From assembly GCF_012911865.1 (NCBI RefSeq), contig NZ_JAAXYH010000007.1, positions 1 to 64,000 of the forward strand: a stretch of 64,000 bases of DNA. The letters run 5' to 3'. Source of the stretch: Shewanella salipaludis. Its GTDB lineage: Bacteria > Pseudomonadota > Gammaproteobacteria > Enterobacterales > Shewanellaceae. Position numbers and translations under genes: made by a program. Each line of letters starts with the position of its first letter. The stretch's first letter is position 1. A model generated the notes under the pieces. The model did no database searches and was not told the origin of the DNA. It saw only the letters and a list, made by a program, of their open reading frames with translations. Below, one piece after another: positions 1-8,212 of this stretch.

Positions 1-203
1 GTCGCAAGACCGCCAACCATTAACAACCACGCCCTATTGTGAAAGGTGAACTATCGAACGACGCAAACGGATTTGGACAAGAAATGGACATTAACCTTGC
101 TAAACCCAAGGTGACCATATATGTCCCAGCACTTGTTCTTCATTCTGGTCAGAGCCACAAATAGTGGGCGTCTTTGCTTGCTTAACTAGGCCTGGTTATT
201 TAT

Positions 204-341
204 ACAAACGCGCATGCGTGTATAGCCGGAGCGCTTGGAGTGAAAATGATGCTTTATACTTTACATAACAGTCGCTTGTGCTAGTCTGGATTGAGTCTTA
301 TCAATGTACATATGCGCATGCGGACTATTTAAATGTTATAT
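204..341 (+). repeat. attC/VCR-like repeated element, copy A
   Basis: This stretch aligns by eye with 56921-57079 along most of its length. Shared blocks are a GC-type palindrome near the left end (CGCATGCG at 213-220), a TTTACA/TAG promoter-like core, the string TGTACATATGCGCATGCGG at 305-323, and a terminal GTT heptamer (GTTATAT, 335-341). That heptamer is the exact complement of ATATAAC at 1911-1917, as expected for the two ends of an integron cassette. Length and self-complementary ends suit a VCR-type attC, but the L boxes are degenerate, so this remains inference. Confidence 0.5.
260..287 (+). promoter_or_regulatory. sigma70-like promoter in repeat copy A
   Basis: TTTACA (260-265), a 16-bp spacer, then TAGTCT (282-287). 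The same spacing and similar hexamers occur at 56996-57023 and 57544-57571, each upstream of an AT-rich ORF. It would transcribe the HD-domain gene from about 290, with a leader containing a hairpin around 307-323. Confidence 0.45.
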
Positions 342-2010
342 TTTTTTGACTATTTATCTTTATTAATAAGGGTTTAGGATGGAATTTGATAAATTATTAA
401 CTGGAAAAATTTTAGACCCAATTCACGGGATTATTAGACTAACTAAATTGGAGCTACAATTCGTTGACCATGCTTTATTTCAGAGGCTTAGAAATATCAA
501 GCAAAATACCTTCTTGTATAAGGTATTCCCATCAGCAATGCATAGTAGATTTGAACATTCATTAGGTGTTATGCACTTATCGTATGAAATTTTAAAAAAT
601 TTAAAATTAAACTCATATAGATATCAGAGTAAATATAAAGATGGTCATATCTTTGATGGTATCGATAGCCTATCGTTAGCTAACATTCAAGAATTAAGAC
701 TTGCAGCACTTTTACATGATATTGGTCACGGCCCTATGTCTCATCAATTTGATTCATTTATGTGTCAGAAAGAAGATCTAGAAGTTCATCTCGGTGATGA
801 TTTTTGCGATGTTTTTGACATGATAAAAGATGGTTCAAATATTGAGCATGAGCATATTTCAATCATCTTCGTAAAAATTATTTATAATAGCCTTGATGAA
901 AAGTATCGTGAGCAAATCAACATCGATAATGTGATGAAGATTATTGAAGGTGAGTATAAAGATAAGGAAATAATGGTTAATCTTAATGCGGGGGTGCTTG
1001 ATATTCTTCCTCTGTTTACATCTGTCATTTCTTCATGCCCAATTGATGCTGATAGAATGGATTATTTATTAAGAGATAGTTATTTCTCAGGCGTAAAATG
1101 TGGAGTGTATGACTATAATCGATTATTCATGTCTATTGTTCCTGTTATCAATGGCAACAAGGTATATCTTGCATATAAAGAAAGTGGTATTGATTCTGTA
1201 GTCGAATTTATAAATTCAAGAGCAAGTCTATTTGGGCAGGTATATTACCACAAAACCAACAGAGCATTTTCTGCTATGCTTGGCAATGTCTGCGATATAG
1301 CAAAGAAAAACAAATCAGGTGAAGGGTTGAATTTATTCACATTCTATGAGCCTGATAGTGCTAACCCAGAAAGTAAATCTGAACAACTTGAAAGCTTCTA
1401 TATAAAAAATTCAGATGATTACTTTCTACATGAGCAACTGCCAGAGTTTGTATTTGATAGTGAAAACCCTGGAATAGGCGAAGCTATATTAGCCGATATA
1501 ATTAACAGAGTTCCATGGTCGAAAGAATACGAATCAAAAATATATCCTAAAAATTTAAAAATTGTTGATGCCGTAAATAAAGATTTCACTTCGACGTTAA
1601 AAGATGAGTTGTTCACTTTGATTTCAAGTCATCTTCCTTCATATATGTTTGCTATTGATATAATGACAGATAATGCATTCAAAGATATTGATAAAACAGA
1701 AATTAAGTTGTTGGGTAAAGACTTATCTGGAGGTTATGAGATAAATAAGTTTTCAGATAGTGGGGATAAATTGGACAAATATCAATCAATAAAGTATTTC
1801 ATAAGAGTGTTTGTTTCTGATTCTTTTAAATCTAATGTTACACATGAGTTGATCGAAGAAATTGAAAAAAAGAAATCAGAACTGGTTACGAAGTTCTTCG
1901 GAGAATAAAAATATAACAAAACAATCAAGGTGATGCATTACACTCGGCATTTTTGGTTTGAAGTTCGGTGTGTTTGGCTAGTTCAGTGTTGGCACACCTT
2001 ATTGTAGGCG
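336..2010 (+). mobile_element. Integron gene cassette 1 (HD-domain gene)
   Basis: The left edge falls inside GTTATAT (335-341) and the right edge inside GTTAGGC (2010-2016), with crossover after the G in each. The R'' box ATATAAC (1911-1917) is the reverse complement of the left-edge heptamer, which is the signature of one circularised cassette. It carries one ORF on the plus strand with little non-coding DNA, as cassettes do. Base composition is much more AT-rich than the genes to its right. No integrase gene is visible in the window. Confidence 0.75.
379..1908 (+). CDS. HD-domain phosphohydrolase (COG1078-like), cassette-borne
   Basis: The 509-residue protein resembles the HD superfamily of metal-dependent phosphohydrolases related to dNTP triphosphohydrolases. 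Visible metal-ligand motifs are H60 in RFEHS, the H113-D114 pair with H117 in LLHDIGHG, and an acidic PIDADRMDYLLRDS block at about 221-234 that is typical of the COG1078 group. No signal peptide or membrane segment is seen, so it is probably cytosolic. The substrate is unknown; nucleotides are likely from the family. It is the only gene of a cassette bounded by integron-type heptamers and is markedly AT-rich, consistent with acquisition. Some dNTPase-like HD proteins act in phage defence, but nothing here proves that role. Confidence 0.8.
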   Translation: MEFDKLLTGKILDPIHGIIRLTKLELQFVDHALFQRLRNIKQNTFLYKVFPSAMHSRFEHSLGVMHLSYEILKNLKLNSYRYQSKYKDGHIFDGIDSLSLANIQELRLAALLHDIGHGPMSHQFDSFMCQKEDLEVHLGDDFCDVFDMIKDGSNIEHEHISIIFVKIIYNSLDEKYREQINIDNVMKIIEGEYKDKEIMVNLNAGVLDILPLFTSVISSCPIDADRMDYLLRDSYFSGVKCGVYDYNRLFMSIVPVINGNKVYLAYKESGIDSVVEFINSRASLFGQVYYHKTNRAFSAMLGNVCDIAKKNKSGEGLNLFTFYEPDSANPESKSEQLESFYIKNSDDYFLHEQLPEFVFDSENPGIGEAILADIINRVPWSKEYESKIYPKNLKIVDAVNKDFTSTLKDELFTLISSHLPSYMFAIDIMTDNAFKDIDKTEIKLLGKDLSGGYEINKFSDSGDKLDKYQSIKYFIRVFVSDSFKSNVTHELIEEIEKKKSELVTKFFGE

Positions 2011-2016
2011 TTAGGC
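1911..2016 (+). repeat. attC recombination site of cassette 1
   Basis: A full attC can be read. R'' is ATATAAC (1911-1917), L'' is ACAATCAAGGTG (1921-1932), L' is CACCTTATTGT (1995-2005) and R' is GTTAGGC (2010-2016). L' pairs with L'' perfectly except for one extra base in L'', the extrahelical base expected in genuine attC sites. The 106-bp length and the interior GGCATTTTTGGTTTG string also fit marine gammaproteobacterial attC sites. Confidence 0.85.
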
Positions 2017-2020
2017 ACCC

Positions 2021-2686
2021 GTGGGGATCAATGTGGAAATAATTAAAGATTGTCTAGAGTTTTTATATTTTCTAAGTGGCCCTGCCATTGCGGTTATTGC
2101 ATACCTAGCGCTTTCTCAAATTAAAGTTGCGAAGGAGCAAATGGAGGAACAAAAGAGATCATTAAGGGTTTCTTCTAAAAGAGATGCTTTAAAACTAACC
2201 TCCGAACAGGTAACTGTCTATGCAGATAAGATAATTCCACTACAGTCTGCTCTTAAAATAAAGCTTAAGGGAGAAGAAATAAACTTCCTCGACAAGTTCG
2301 AAATTGAGTTTGAGGGTGATTCCATCAAGGTCATTCCCCCTAAAGAAGATTTCGATTTACAAGAGCTTATAAAAGCGGGATCAGAGTTCGTTAGTGTCGC
2401 AAATGCCATGGAAAGCTTTAGCACGTATTTTGCGTCTGGCGTAGCTGACGAAAAAATAGCTTATTTGTCTTTAGGCTCTACATTCTGTGATTCAATGCAA
2501 ATGATGGCTCCAATACTAATCCCTCTAAGTAATGATGGTCGCAGGTTTTCTGCCACCCTGCGTCTTTACTACATATGGGGCTCCAGGCTTGAGGCTGAAA
2601 CACTAGAAAAACAAAAGCGAGATATAGAGAAGAAGCTTAGTTCCAAGAAACAAACATCAGTTAAAGTCGTTGGTACAAATGCCTAA
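2021..2686 (+). CDS. Membrane-anchored protein of unknown function, cassette-borne
   Basis: I do not recognise this 221-residue protein. It begins with GTG only 11 bases after the cassette edge, a typical cassette arrangement. Residues about 10-32 form a single hydrophobic segment. A lysine/glutamate-rich, probably coiled-coil stretch follows (about 33-60), and the C-terminus is again charged (EKQKRDIEKKLSSKK). It is probably an inner-membrane protein with a cytoplasmic or periplasmic helical domain. The stop codon lies inside the R'' heptamer GCCTAAC of its own attC. An in-frame GTG at 2033 is an alternative start. Confidence 0.65.
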   Translation: MGINVEIIKDCLEFLYFLSGPAIAVIAYLALSQIKVAKEQMEEQKRSLRVSSKRDALKLTSEQVTVYADKIIPLQSALKIKLKGEEINFLDKFEIEFEGDSIKVIPPKEDFDLQELIKAGSEFVSVANAMESFSTYFASGVADEKIAYLSLGSTFCDSMQMMAPILIPLSNDGRRFSATLRLYYIWGSRLEAETLEKQKRDIEKKLSSKKQTSVKVVGTNA

Positions 2687-2747
2687 CAAATCAAAGCACG
2701 CGGATTTGGCAAAGCTGTCACCTTTTTTGGTCCAAAAAAGTCGCCAT
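2681..2747 (+). repeat. Truncated attC of cassette 2
   Basis: R'' GCCTAAC (2681-2687) is the exact complement of GTTAGGC at 2010-2016, so it closes the second cassette. An L''-like AATCAAAGCACG follows, but I can find no matching L'/R' pair downstream. A hairpin (CTTTTTTGG with CCAAAAAAG, about 2723-2743) sits where the attC interior would be. The site appears cut off, marking the right edge of the array remnant. Confidence 0.55.
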
Positions 2748-2870
2748 CTTCACAAGAGAAACTAGAAAGAAACGAGGACACCCGGCATGCTTAACATCTG
2801 GCAATCCTATAGGAAGAAAGGGCTATTCGCCCTTTCTTATGTAGCGCCGCTGCAGATTAATCACTTGGAT

Positions 2871-2940
2871 GAGTCACTTAGAATAAGTCACTCAGAAGAA
2901 GTCACTCAGAAGAAGTCACTCAGAAGAAGTCACTCAGAAG
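2871..2940. repeat. 14-bp tandem repeat overlapping the ALDH stop codon
   Basis: Four exact copies of AAGTCACTCAGAAG (2885-2940) follow one degenerate copy (2871-2884). The TGA stop of the minus-strand aldehyde dehydrogenase (2934-2936) lies inside the last copy, and the final residues of the protein come from the repeat. Confidence 0.9.
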
Positions 2941-4454
2941 AAGCCCAAGGGGTTCACATCGTAACTGACCAAGAGGTTCTTGGTATTTTGATAATGGTTG
3001 AGCATCATCTTGTGGGTTTCACGGCCGATGCCGGATTTTTTGTAGCCGCCAAAGGCCGCGTGGGCCGGATAGGCGTGGTAACAGTTAATCCAAACGCGGC
3101 CAGCCTGAATGCCACGTCCCATGCGTTGGGCCCTGTTCATATCCCGCGTCCACACGCCTGCGCCTAAGCCATATTCGGTATCGTTAGCGATCGCCAGCGC
3201 TTCGGCTTCATCTTTGAAGGTGGTGACCGAAATCACAGGACCGAAGATCTCCTCCTGGAAGATACGCATCTTATTGTGGCCCTTCATGATCGTTGGGCTG
3301 ATGTAATAGCCTTGGCTCTGGGCACCCTCGAGTTGGCAAAGGGTGCCGCCCAACAGGACTTCCGCGCCTTCATTCTTACCTATGGCCAGGTGACTTAAGA
3401 TCTTGTCGAACTGTTCTTGGGACGCTTGGGCACCGACTTGAGTCTCAGTATCCAAGGGATCGCCTTGCTTGATGCTTTGGGCACGGGCGAGCACTTTTTC
3501 GATGAAGCGATCGTAAATCGACTCTTGGATTAACACCCTGGATGGACAGGTACAGACCTCGCCTTGGTTGAAGAAGGCCAGCAACATACCCTCGACGGCC
3601 TTATCTAAATACTCGTCCTCGTGGTCCATCACATCGGAAAAATACACGTTAGGTGACTTGCCACCCAGCTCAACCGTCGACGGGATCAAGGATTCGGCGG
3701 CGCATTTTAAAATGTGATAGCCAATTTCGGTCGAGCCGGTAAAGGCCAATTTGGCTATGCGTTTGCTGGTGGCGAGCGCTTGTCCCGCCTCGGCGCCAAA
3801 GCCGTTGACTATGTTGAGAATACCCGCTGGTAATAGGTCTTCGATAAGTTCGACTAATACCAGAATCGACACGGGTGTTTGTTCGGCGGGTTTGAGCACC
3901 ACACAGTTACCTGCGGCCAGAGCCGGCGCGATTTTCCATGCCGCCATCAACAGAGGGAAATTCCAAGGGATGATTTGGCCGACCACGCCCAAAGGCTCGG
4001 GGAAGTGATAGCTCACTGTATTGTCATCGATATCGGCGGCGCTGCCTTCCTGTGCCCGGATGCAAGCTGCAAAGTAGCGGAAGTGGTCGACGAATAAAGG
4101 CAAGTCGGCATTCAGGGTTTCACGCACGGCTTTACCGTTTTCCCAGGTTTCGGCCACGGCCAGGAATTCGAGGTTTTGCTCGACCCTATCTGCGATGCGC
4201 AGCAACAGGTTCGAGCGCTCGGTGACAGAGGTTTTACCCCAAGCATCCTTAGCCGCATGGGCGGCATCCAATGCCAATTCAATATCCTGAGCGTCGGAGC
4301 GCGGAATTTGACAGAAGTTTTGGCCATTCACGGGTGAGCGATTGTCGAAGTATTTACCATTGACCGGGGCGACCCATTTACCACCGATGAAGTTGGCGTA
4401 TTTTTCTTTAAAGTTAACCAGTGCGCCTGGGGTTCCGGGTTGAGCATAAATCAT
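2934..4454 (-). CDS. NAD-dependent aldehyde dehydrogenase (AldB/ExaC type)
   Basis: This 506-residue cytosolic enzyme oxidises aldehydes, probably acetaldehyde or similar, to acids with NAD(P)+. The Rossmann and catalytic domains are complete: the PWNFP motif at about 163, general base E262 in VELGGKSP, and nucleophile C301 in [11 protein letters not shown]. That VCTCPSR form is typical of the ExaC/AldB/AcoD branch. The start at 4454 is preferred over the longer frame because an AAGGAA ribosome site precedes it by 9 bases. A sigma54-type promoter lies at 4651-4665, and an AcoR-like activator is transcribed divergently, so the pair is probably a regulator-target unit. The stop codon lies in a tandem repeat. 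Confidence 0.92.
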   Translation of the reverse strand: MIYAQPGTPGALVNFKEKYANFIGGKWVAPVNGKYFDNRSPVNGQNFCQIPRSDAQDIELALDAAHAAKDAWGKTSVTERSNLLLRIADRVEQNLEFLAVAETWENGKAVRETLNADLPLFVDHFRYFAACIRAQEGSAADIDDNTVSYHFPEPLGVVGQIIPWNFPLLMAAWKIAPALAAGNCVVLKPAEQTPVSILVLVELIEDLLPAGILNIVNGFGAEAGQALATSKRIAKLAFTGSTEIGYHILKCAAESLIPSTVELGGKSPNVYFSDVMDHEDEYLDKAVEGMLLAFFNQGEVCTCPSRVLIQESIYDRFIEKVLARAQSIKQGDPLDTETQVGAQASQEQFDKILSHLAIGKNEGAEVLLGGTLCQLEGAQSQGYYISPTIMKGHNKMRIFQEEIFGPVISVTTFKDEAEALAIANDTEYGLGAGVWTRDMNRAQRMGRGIQAGRVWINCYHAYPAHAAFGGYKKSGIGRETHKMMLNHYQNTKNLLVSYDVNPLGFF

Positions 4455-4834
4455 AGAATCATTCCTTCTTGTGGATGGCATGCGGTAGCGACAGGGATTT
4501 TTACGTCCTGCGCCTAGGCAAGTGAGTCTTGTTGAGGCATCTCCTGTGGATGCCTTCTTGTATTTTATGGGTGCGGCTATTGAGCCAATCCTATTGATTG
4601 GCTTAGTGTTCTCTTATGCAACAGCAGAGGCTGCATACTTGGGATGCCTCGCAAGGAGAGTGCCAAACTGGCAAGAGTTGTACACTTGTTGTGCTAACAG
4701 TATGATGAAAAGCTGATTTTGCAGATTCGAATCAGCATGGGCGCTCAAGGATAGCAGCTTGCCCTGAGGTCTCTTTGTCATCGAATGGCACATGGCAAGT
4801 GTGCCGAATTGGAACAGCGCCCGGGGGCACGGCT
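4455..4834. other. Divergent control region with structured leader
   Basis: Between the aldehyde dehydrogenase and its presumed activator. It holds a sigma54 promoter on the minus strand and a leader of about 185 nt for the dehydrogenase. Two perfect-arm hairpins lie in that leader: AGGCATC/GATGCCT (4535-4555) and AGCCAATC/GATTGGCT (4583-4603). A small ORF can be read here but looks accidental. Confidence 0.6.
4651..4665 (-). promoter_or_regulatory. Sigma54 (-24/-12) promoter of aldehyde dehydrogenase
   Basis: On the minus strand the sequence reads TGGCAC-TCTCC-TTGC, matching the -24 TGGCAC and -12 TTGC elements with the required five-base gap. It points toward the dehydrogenase, with a start point expected near 4640. 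The divergent gene encodes a sigma54-dependent activator with an intact GAFTGA loop, which supports the call. Confidence 0.85.
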
Positions 4835-6721
4835 ATGACAGTTAAACCGCATTTACCATCGACACAGGCTTGGTTGGCCGATTCGTGGCAGCGCAGCATC
4901 GGCGCCGGCCTGTCAGAGTATCAGTCGTCCCGGGAATTAAGGCTGGACGCCAGCGAGTTAAAGCAGAAGCATGAGCAATATCAGATGCTCATAGCCTTAG
5001 TTCAGTCCCATGCCTTGCCCTTGTTCAATCAGTTGATGGCCCATTCCAATAGCCGGCTGCTGCTCTCGGATGCCGACGGCTATGTGCTTAGGCACTGGGG
5101 CGTGAGCCATTATTCCACTAAGCTGGCCGATGTTGCCTTGGATATCGGGGTCAATTGGCTCGAACAATACAAGGGCACGAATGCGATAGGTACTGCACTG
5201 ACGGCAAAACAAGCGGTTTCCGTGGTGGGCGAGCAACATTTTATTCGCCAGAACCGTTTCATGAGTTGTACCGCTTGCCCGATATTTTCCCCCCAAGGTG
5301 AGATGCTCGGGGTGATAGACATCACCAGCGAGCAGCAAAGGCATACGCAGCAGACCTTAATGTTGGTGTCGAGCCTGGCGCAGCAGGTTGAGACAGCGCT
5401 CCTGTGTCATTTGCCCGATAGCCACTATCGAATCGATCTGGCGGCGCAGCCAAATTTGCTGAATTCGGGTTGGCAGGGCATAGTGATTGCCGACCGAGAT
5501 GGCCGCATAGTGGGTTGTAATCCCATGGCGAAACAATTGCTTAACCACGCCAAGGTGGGCGATGCCGTCGACCAGTATTTAGGGGGCAATTGGAGTCGTA
5601 CCTGTGGCTTCAATCGGCACTTGGCGCTGCATTTACAGACTCAGGCCTTGAATATTCCGGGTGCAAAGCGGCGTGTTGCTATGACGGATAAAGCGCCCAA
5701 CCCATTGGGCGTTCGATTCCGTGATCCTCTGCTCGAGCGTGCCTGGCTGTATGCCAATAAGGTGATTACCAAGCAAATTCCACTGCTGGTGCTCGGTGAA
5801 ACCGGGGTGGGCAAAGAGCAATTTGTCAAAAAACTGCACGCCCGGAGTGCGCGCCGTGCCGGGCCCTTGGTGGCGGTGAACTGTGCGGCATTGCCTGCCG
5901 AATTGGTGGAGTCTGAACTCTTTGGTTATCAGGCCGGCGCCTTCACAGGGGCGAACCGTACCGGGTTTATAGGCAAAATTCGCCAGGCCCACGGCGGCTT
6001 CTTGTTTCTGGACGAAATAGGTGAAATGCCGCTCGCGGCCCAGAGTCGTTTGCTCAGGGTGTTGCAGGAGCGCGAAGTCGTTCCCGTTGGCAGCAATCAA
6101 AGCTTCAAAGTCGATATCCAAATTATTGCCGCGACCCACATGGATTTGGAACAACAGGTGGCCCAGGGACTGTTTCGGCAGGATTTATTCTATCGGCTTA
6201 ATGGTCTGCAAGTGTGCTTGCCTGCATTGCGTGAGCGGCAGGATATCGAGCGCATCATACATAAATTGCACCGCAAGCATCGCATTGCTGCGCAGGCCAT
6301 CTGCCCCGAACTCTTGGGGCAACTGATGCAGCACCATTGGCCGGGAAACTTGCGTGAGCTAGATAATCTCATGCAGGTGGCCTGTTTGATGGCCGAGGGG
6401 GATGACACCCTAAGTTGGCAGCATCTCCCCGATTACCTCGCCGCAAAATTAGCTGGCCCGGCATTAGAAGCCGAGCCGTTACAGGGAGAGCCTGAGGCGG
6501 GCCTGGGGCAAAGCCCCGGATCCCCCTTGCTAGGGGAAAGCGGCGCGTCGCGGCAAAGGAGTGCAGCAGTGAATTCGGACTCCTTGAATGAGGCGATTTA
6601 CAGCAATGTACTGCAGGCGTACCAGGCCTGTGATGGCAATGTGAGTCAATGCGCCAAACGCTTGGGGATCAGCCGTAATGCCTTGTATCGTAAATTAAAA
6701 TTGATGGGGCTCAAGGAGTGA
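4835..6721 (+). CDS. Sigma54-dependent transcriptional activator, AcoR family
   Basis: The 628-residue protein has an N-terminal GAF-type sensor region (about 60-200), a PAS-like segment (about 210-260), an AAA+ sigma54-interaction domain and a C-terminal Fis-type helix-turn-helix (about 603-627, CAKRLGISRNALYRKLKLMG). Walker A is GETGVGKE (about 320), the sigma54-contact loop GAFTGA is intact (about 368), and Walker B is FLFLDEIGE. AcoR-type activators sense small metabolites such as acetoin or aldehydes. It is divergent from an aldehyde dehydrogenase that has a sigma54 promoter. The ATG at 4835 is chosen because the frame upstream of it looks non-coding; a GGGGG precedes it. Confidence 0.9.
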   Translation: MTVKPHLPSTQAWLADSWQRSIGAGLSEYQSSRELRLDASELKQKHEQYQMLIALVQSHALPLFNQLMAHSNSRLLLSDADGYVLRHWGVSHYSTKLADVALDIGVNWLEQYKGTNAIGTALTAKQAVSVVGEQHFIRQNRFMSCTACPIFSPQGEMLGVIDITSEQQRHTQQTLMLVSSLAQQVETALLCHLPDSHYRIDLAAQPNLLNSGWQGIVIADRDGRIVGCNPMAKQLLNHAKVGDAVDQYLGGNWSRTCGFNRHLALHLQTQALNIPGAKRRVAMTDKAPNPLGVRFRDPLLERAWLYANKVITKQIPLLVLGETGVGKEQFVKKLHARSARRAGPLVAVNCAALPAELVESELFGYQAGAFTGANRTGFIGKIRQAHGGFLFLDEIGEMPLAAQSRLLRVLQEREVVPVGSNQSFKVDIQIIAATHMDLEQQVAQGLFRQDLFYRLNGLQVCLPALRERQDIERIIHKLHRKHRIAAQAICPELLGQLMQHHWPGNLRELDNLMQVACLMAEGDDTLSWQHLPDYLAAKLAGPALEAEPLQGEPEAGLGQSPGSPLLGESGASRQRSAAVNSDSLNEAIYSNVLQAYQACDGNVSQCAKRLGISRNALYRKLKLMGLKE

Positions 6722-7257
6722 TCTGTTCTGGTTCTTGGCAGCATCGACAGCATCGAAGCGTCGACAGCGCGTTAACCTCAAATATCTGTCTCTACACTGG
6801 CATATGCCCATGCCTCTTGGGCCATTGCCGCCAGCTATTCGGGCATCGACTCGTCTCCGCCGTGGAGGGCAAAGATCTAACGCCTGGAGGCTGATTGGGT
6901 TAGCCTTTTCGATGCGTTGGTGCTCGAAAGCAAGCCGAAGCTGGAAAAGGCCGGGTCAGAATAAAGATTTTTAGTGAGAGTGAGACGATCGCCAAATGCC
7001 ATGTGGGCTTTGGTGAGTTGCCAATGTCGTTGTGGGCGACATGCTCCTCTGCCGTGTTGACGGTCAAGGACGAGATCCCGAGTGTGACGCTGGCTACCGC
7101 GCTTGCCCTTCGCCGATCCATACTCTGGGTTTATTACTCCGAGTTTATTACTCTGGGCTTATTACCCTGGGCTTATATGACTCACTTGCCTATCGGCTTG
7201 GCTGCTGTATCATCTGCAAGTAACAATTAACTAACATAATGTTTTTGAAGGCTTACT
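6722..7257. other. Gene-poor 536-bp spacer
   Basis: No credible ORF is seen. Short open stretches in several frames suggest decayed coding sequence, but I cannot name an ancestor. Near the right end there is a 14-bp tandem repeat (7124-7179). Confidence 0.4.
7124..7179. repeat. 14-bp imperfect tandem repeat, four copies
   Basis: Units of the type CTGGGTTTATTACT recur with a strict 14-bp step: TTTATTAC at 7130 and 7144, CTTATTAC at 7158, CTTATATG at 7172. They lie about 80 bp upstream of the transporter gene. Confidence 0.8.
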
Positions 7258-8193
7258 ATGCAGGCAAAGGTGAACCGGCTGTTTCCCCTCCTGGCGCTGT
7301 TCGGTGCCATGACGGCCTATTGGCTGCCGGCTTGGTTTAGCGGGCTCAAGTTCCTGATAGTGCCGCTGCTGGTCATCATCATGTTGTCCATGGGGCTCAC
7401 GCTCAGCCTGGCGGACTTTTCCCGGGCATTGACCCGGAAGAAGGCGGTGTTGACCGGGCTGGTGCTGCAATTCAGCATAATGCCACTGAGTGCCCTGGGC
7501 ATCAGTCTGTTGCTGGGGCTGGATCGCGAGCTGACGATCGGCATGGTGCTGGTGGGCAGTGTGGCGGGGGGCACGGCATCCAATGTCGTCTGCTACCTGG
7601 CGAAGGGGGATGTGGCCCTGTCTATCAGCATGACGGCGCTGTCGACCCTCGCCGGGGTGCTGCTGACGCCGCTGCTCATCCATCTCTTGCTCGATGAGAT
7701 GATCGCCATTCCCTTCACCGGCATGCTGATGAGCCTGGTGAAGATAGTGCTGCTGCCCGTCGGGGTTGGAGTGTTCATTCACCATAGCTTCAGGCCGCTG
7801 GTCGGCAGAGTCGCTCCGGCATTGCCTCTGGTGTCCGTGCTGGCGATAGTCATGGCCATCATGATTATCGTCGCCCTGAATGCCAGCCAGTTCGACAGCG
7901 TCGGCCCCATCATACTGCTGGCGGTATTTTTACATAATGGCATGGGGTTGGCGCTCGGCTACGCTTGCTGCCGCTTGTTGGGGTTCGAGCATAGCGTCTG
8001 CAAGACCATCTCCATCGAGGTGGGGCTGCAAAACTCCGGCCTGGCGACGGCGCTGTGCATCAAGTTTTTCAGCCCCATGGCGGCCATCCCCAGTGCTATA
8101 TTTTCTATCTGGCATAATCTGTCGGGCGCCATGTTGGCCGGCTTCTGGGCTAACAAGGCGCAGAGGCAGGCAGTACCGAGTTCCGGAAACTAA
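7258..8193 (+). CDS. BASS-family (bile acid:Na+ symporter-like) transporter
   Basis: The 311-residue polytopic inner-membrane protein has about nine or ten hydrophobic segments and the BASS-family pattern. A glycine-rich crossover region GSVAGGTASNVVCYLAKGD lies at about 101-119, and ISIEVGLQNSGLATAL near 255-270. Relatives import organic acids, pantoate or bile acids with sodium; the substrate here is unknown. A TGAAGG ribosome site precedes the ATG. The next gene begins 20 bp downstream, so the two are probably co-transcribed. Confidence 0.85.
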   Translation: MQAKVNRLFPLLALFGAMTAYWLPAWFSGLKFLIVPLLVIIMLSMGLTLSLADFSRALTRKKAVLTGLVLQFSIMPLSALGISLLLGLDRELTIGMVLVGSVAGGTASNVVCYLAKGDVALSISMTALSTLAGVLLTPLLIHLLLDEMIAIPFTGMLMSLVKIVLLPVGVGVFIHHSFRPLVGRVAPALPLVSVLAIVMAIMIIVALNASQFDSVGPIILLAVFLHNGMGLALGYACCRLLGFEHSVCKTISIEVGLQNSGLATALCIKFFSPMAAIPSAIFSIWHNLSGAMLAGFWANKAQRQAVPSSGN

Positions 8194-8212
8194 CCAAGGG
8201 AAGGGATCCACT

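Larger units (their letters stand above)
1..378. other. AT-rich region upstream of first cassette gene
   Basis: No convincing gene is seen. The right half (about 204-341) is a repeated element whose relatives lie near 57 kb; it carries a sigma70-like promoter and ends at the crossover-type heptamer GTTATAT. The left half (1-200) holds scraps that resemble attC ends but no complete site that I can pair. Confidence 0.5.

Noticed and set aside
1..200. Further attC sites at the left edge
   Set aside because: Fragments such as TTAACTAGG and GGTTATTT look similar, but no paired L boxes or complementary heptamers could be found.
2685..2790. Integron integrase or transposase near the cassette remnant
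   Set aside because: No tyrosine-recombinase or transposase motif was seen in any ORF of the window.
2787..3167. A 126-codon ORF running through the 14-bp repeat into the dehydrogenase gene
   Set aside because: It overlaps the real gene antisense, and its repetitive SHSEE-type sequence comes only from the tandem repeat.
4522..4716. A 64-codon ORF between the aldehyde dehydrogenase and its activator
   Set aside because: It overlaps the sigma54 promoter and leader hairpins on the opposite strand, has no ribosome site and no recognisable motif.
6722..7257. A pseudogene in the spacer before the BASS transporter
   Set aside because: Short open segments exist in several frames, but none resembles a protein family I can name.
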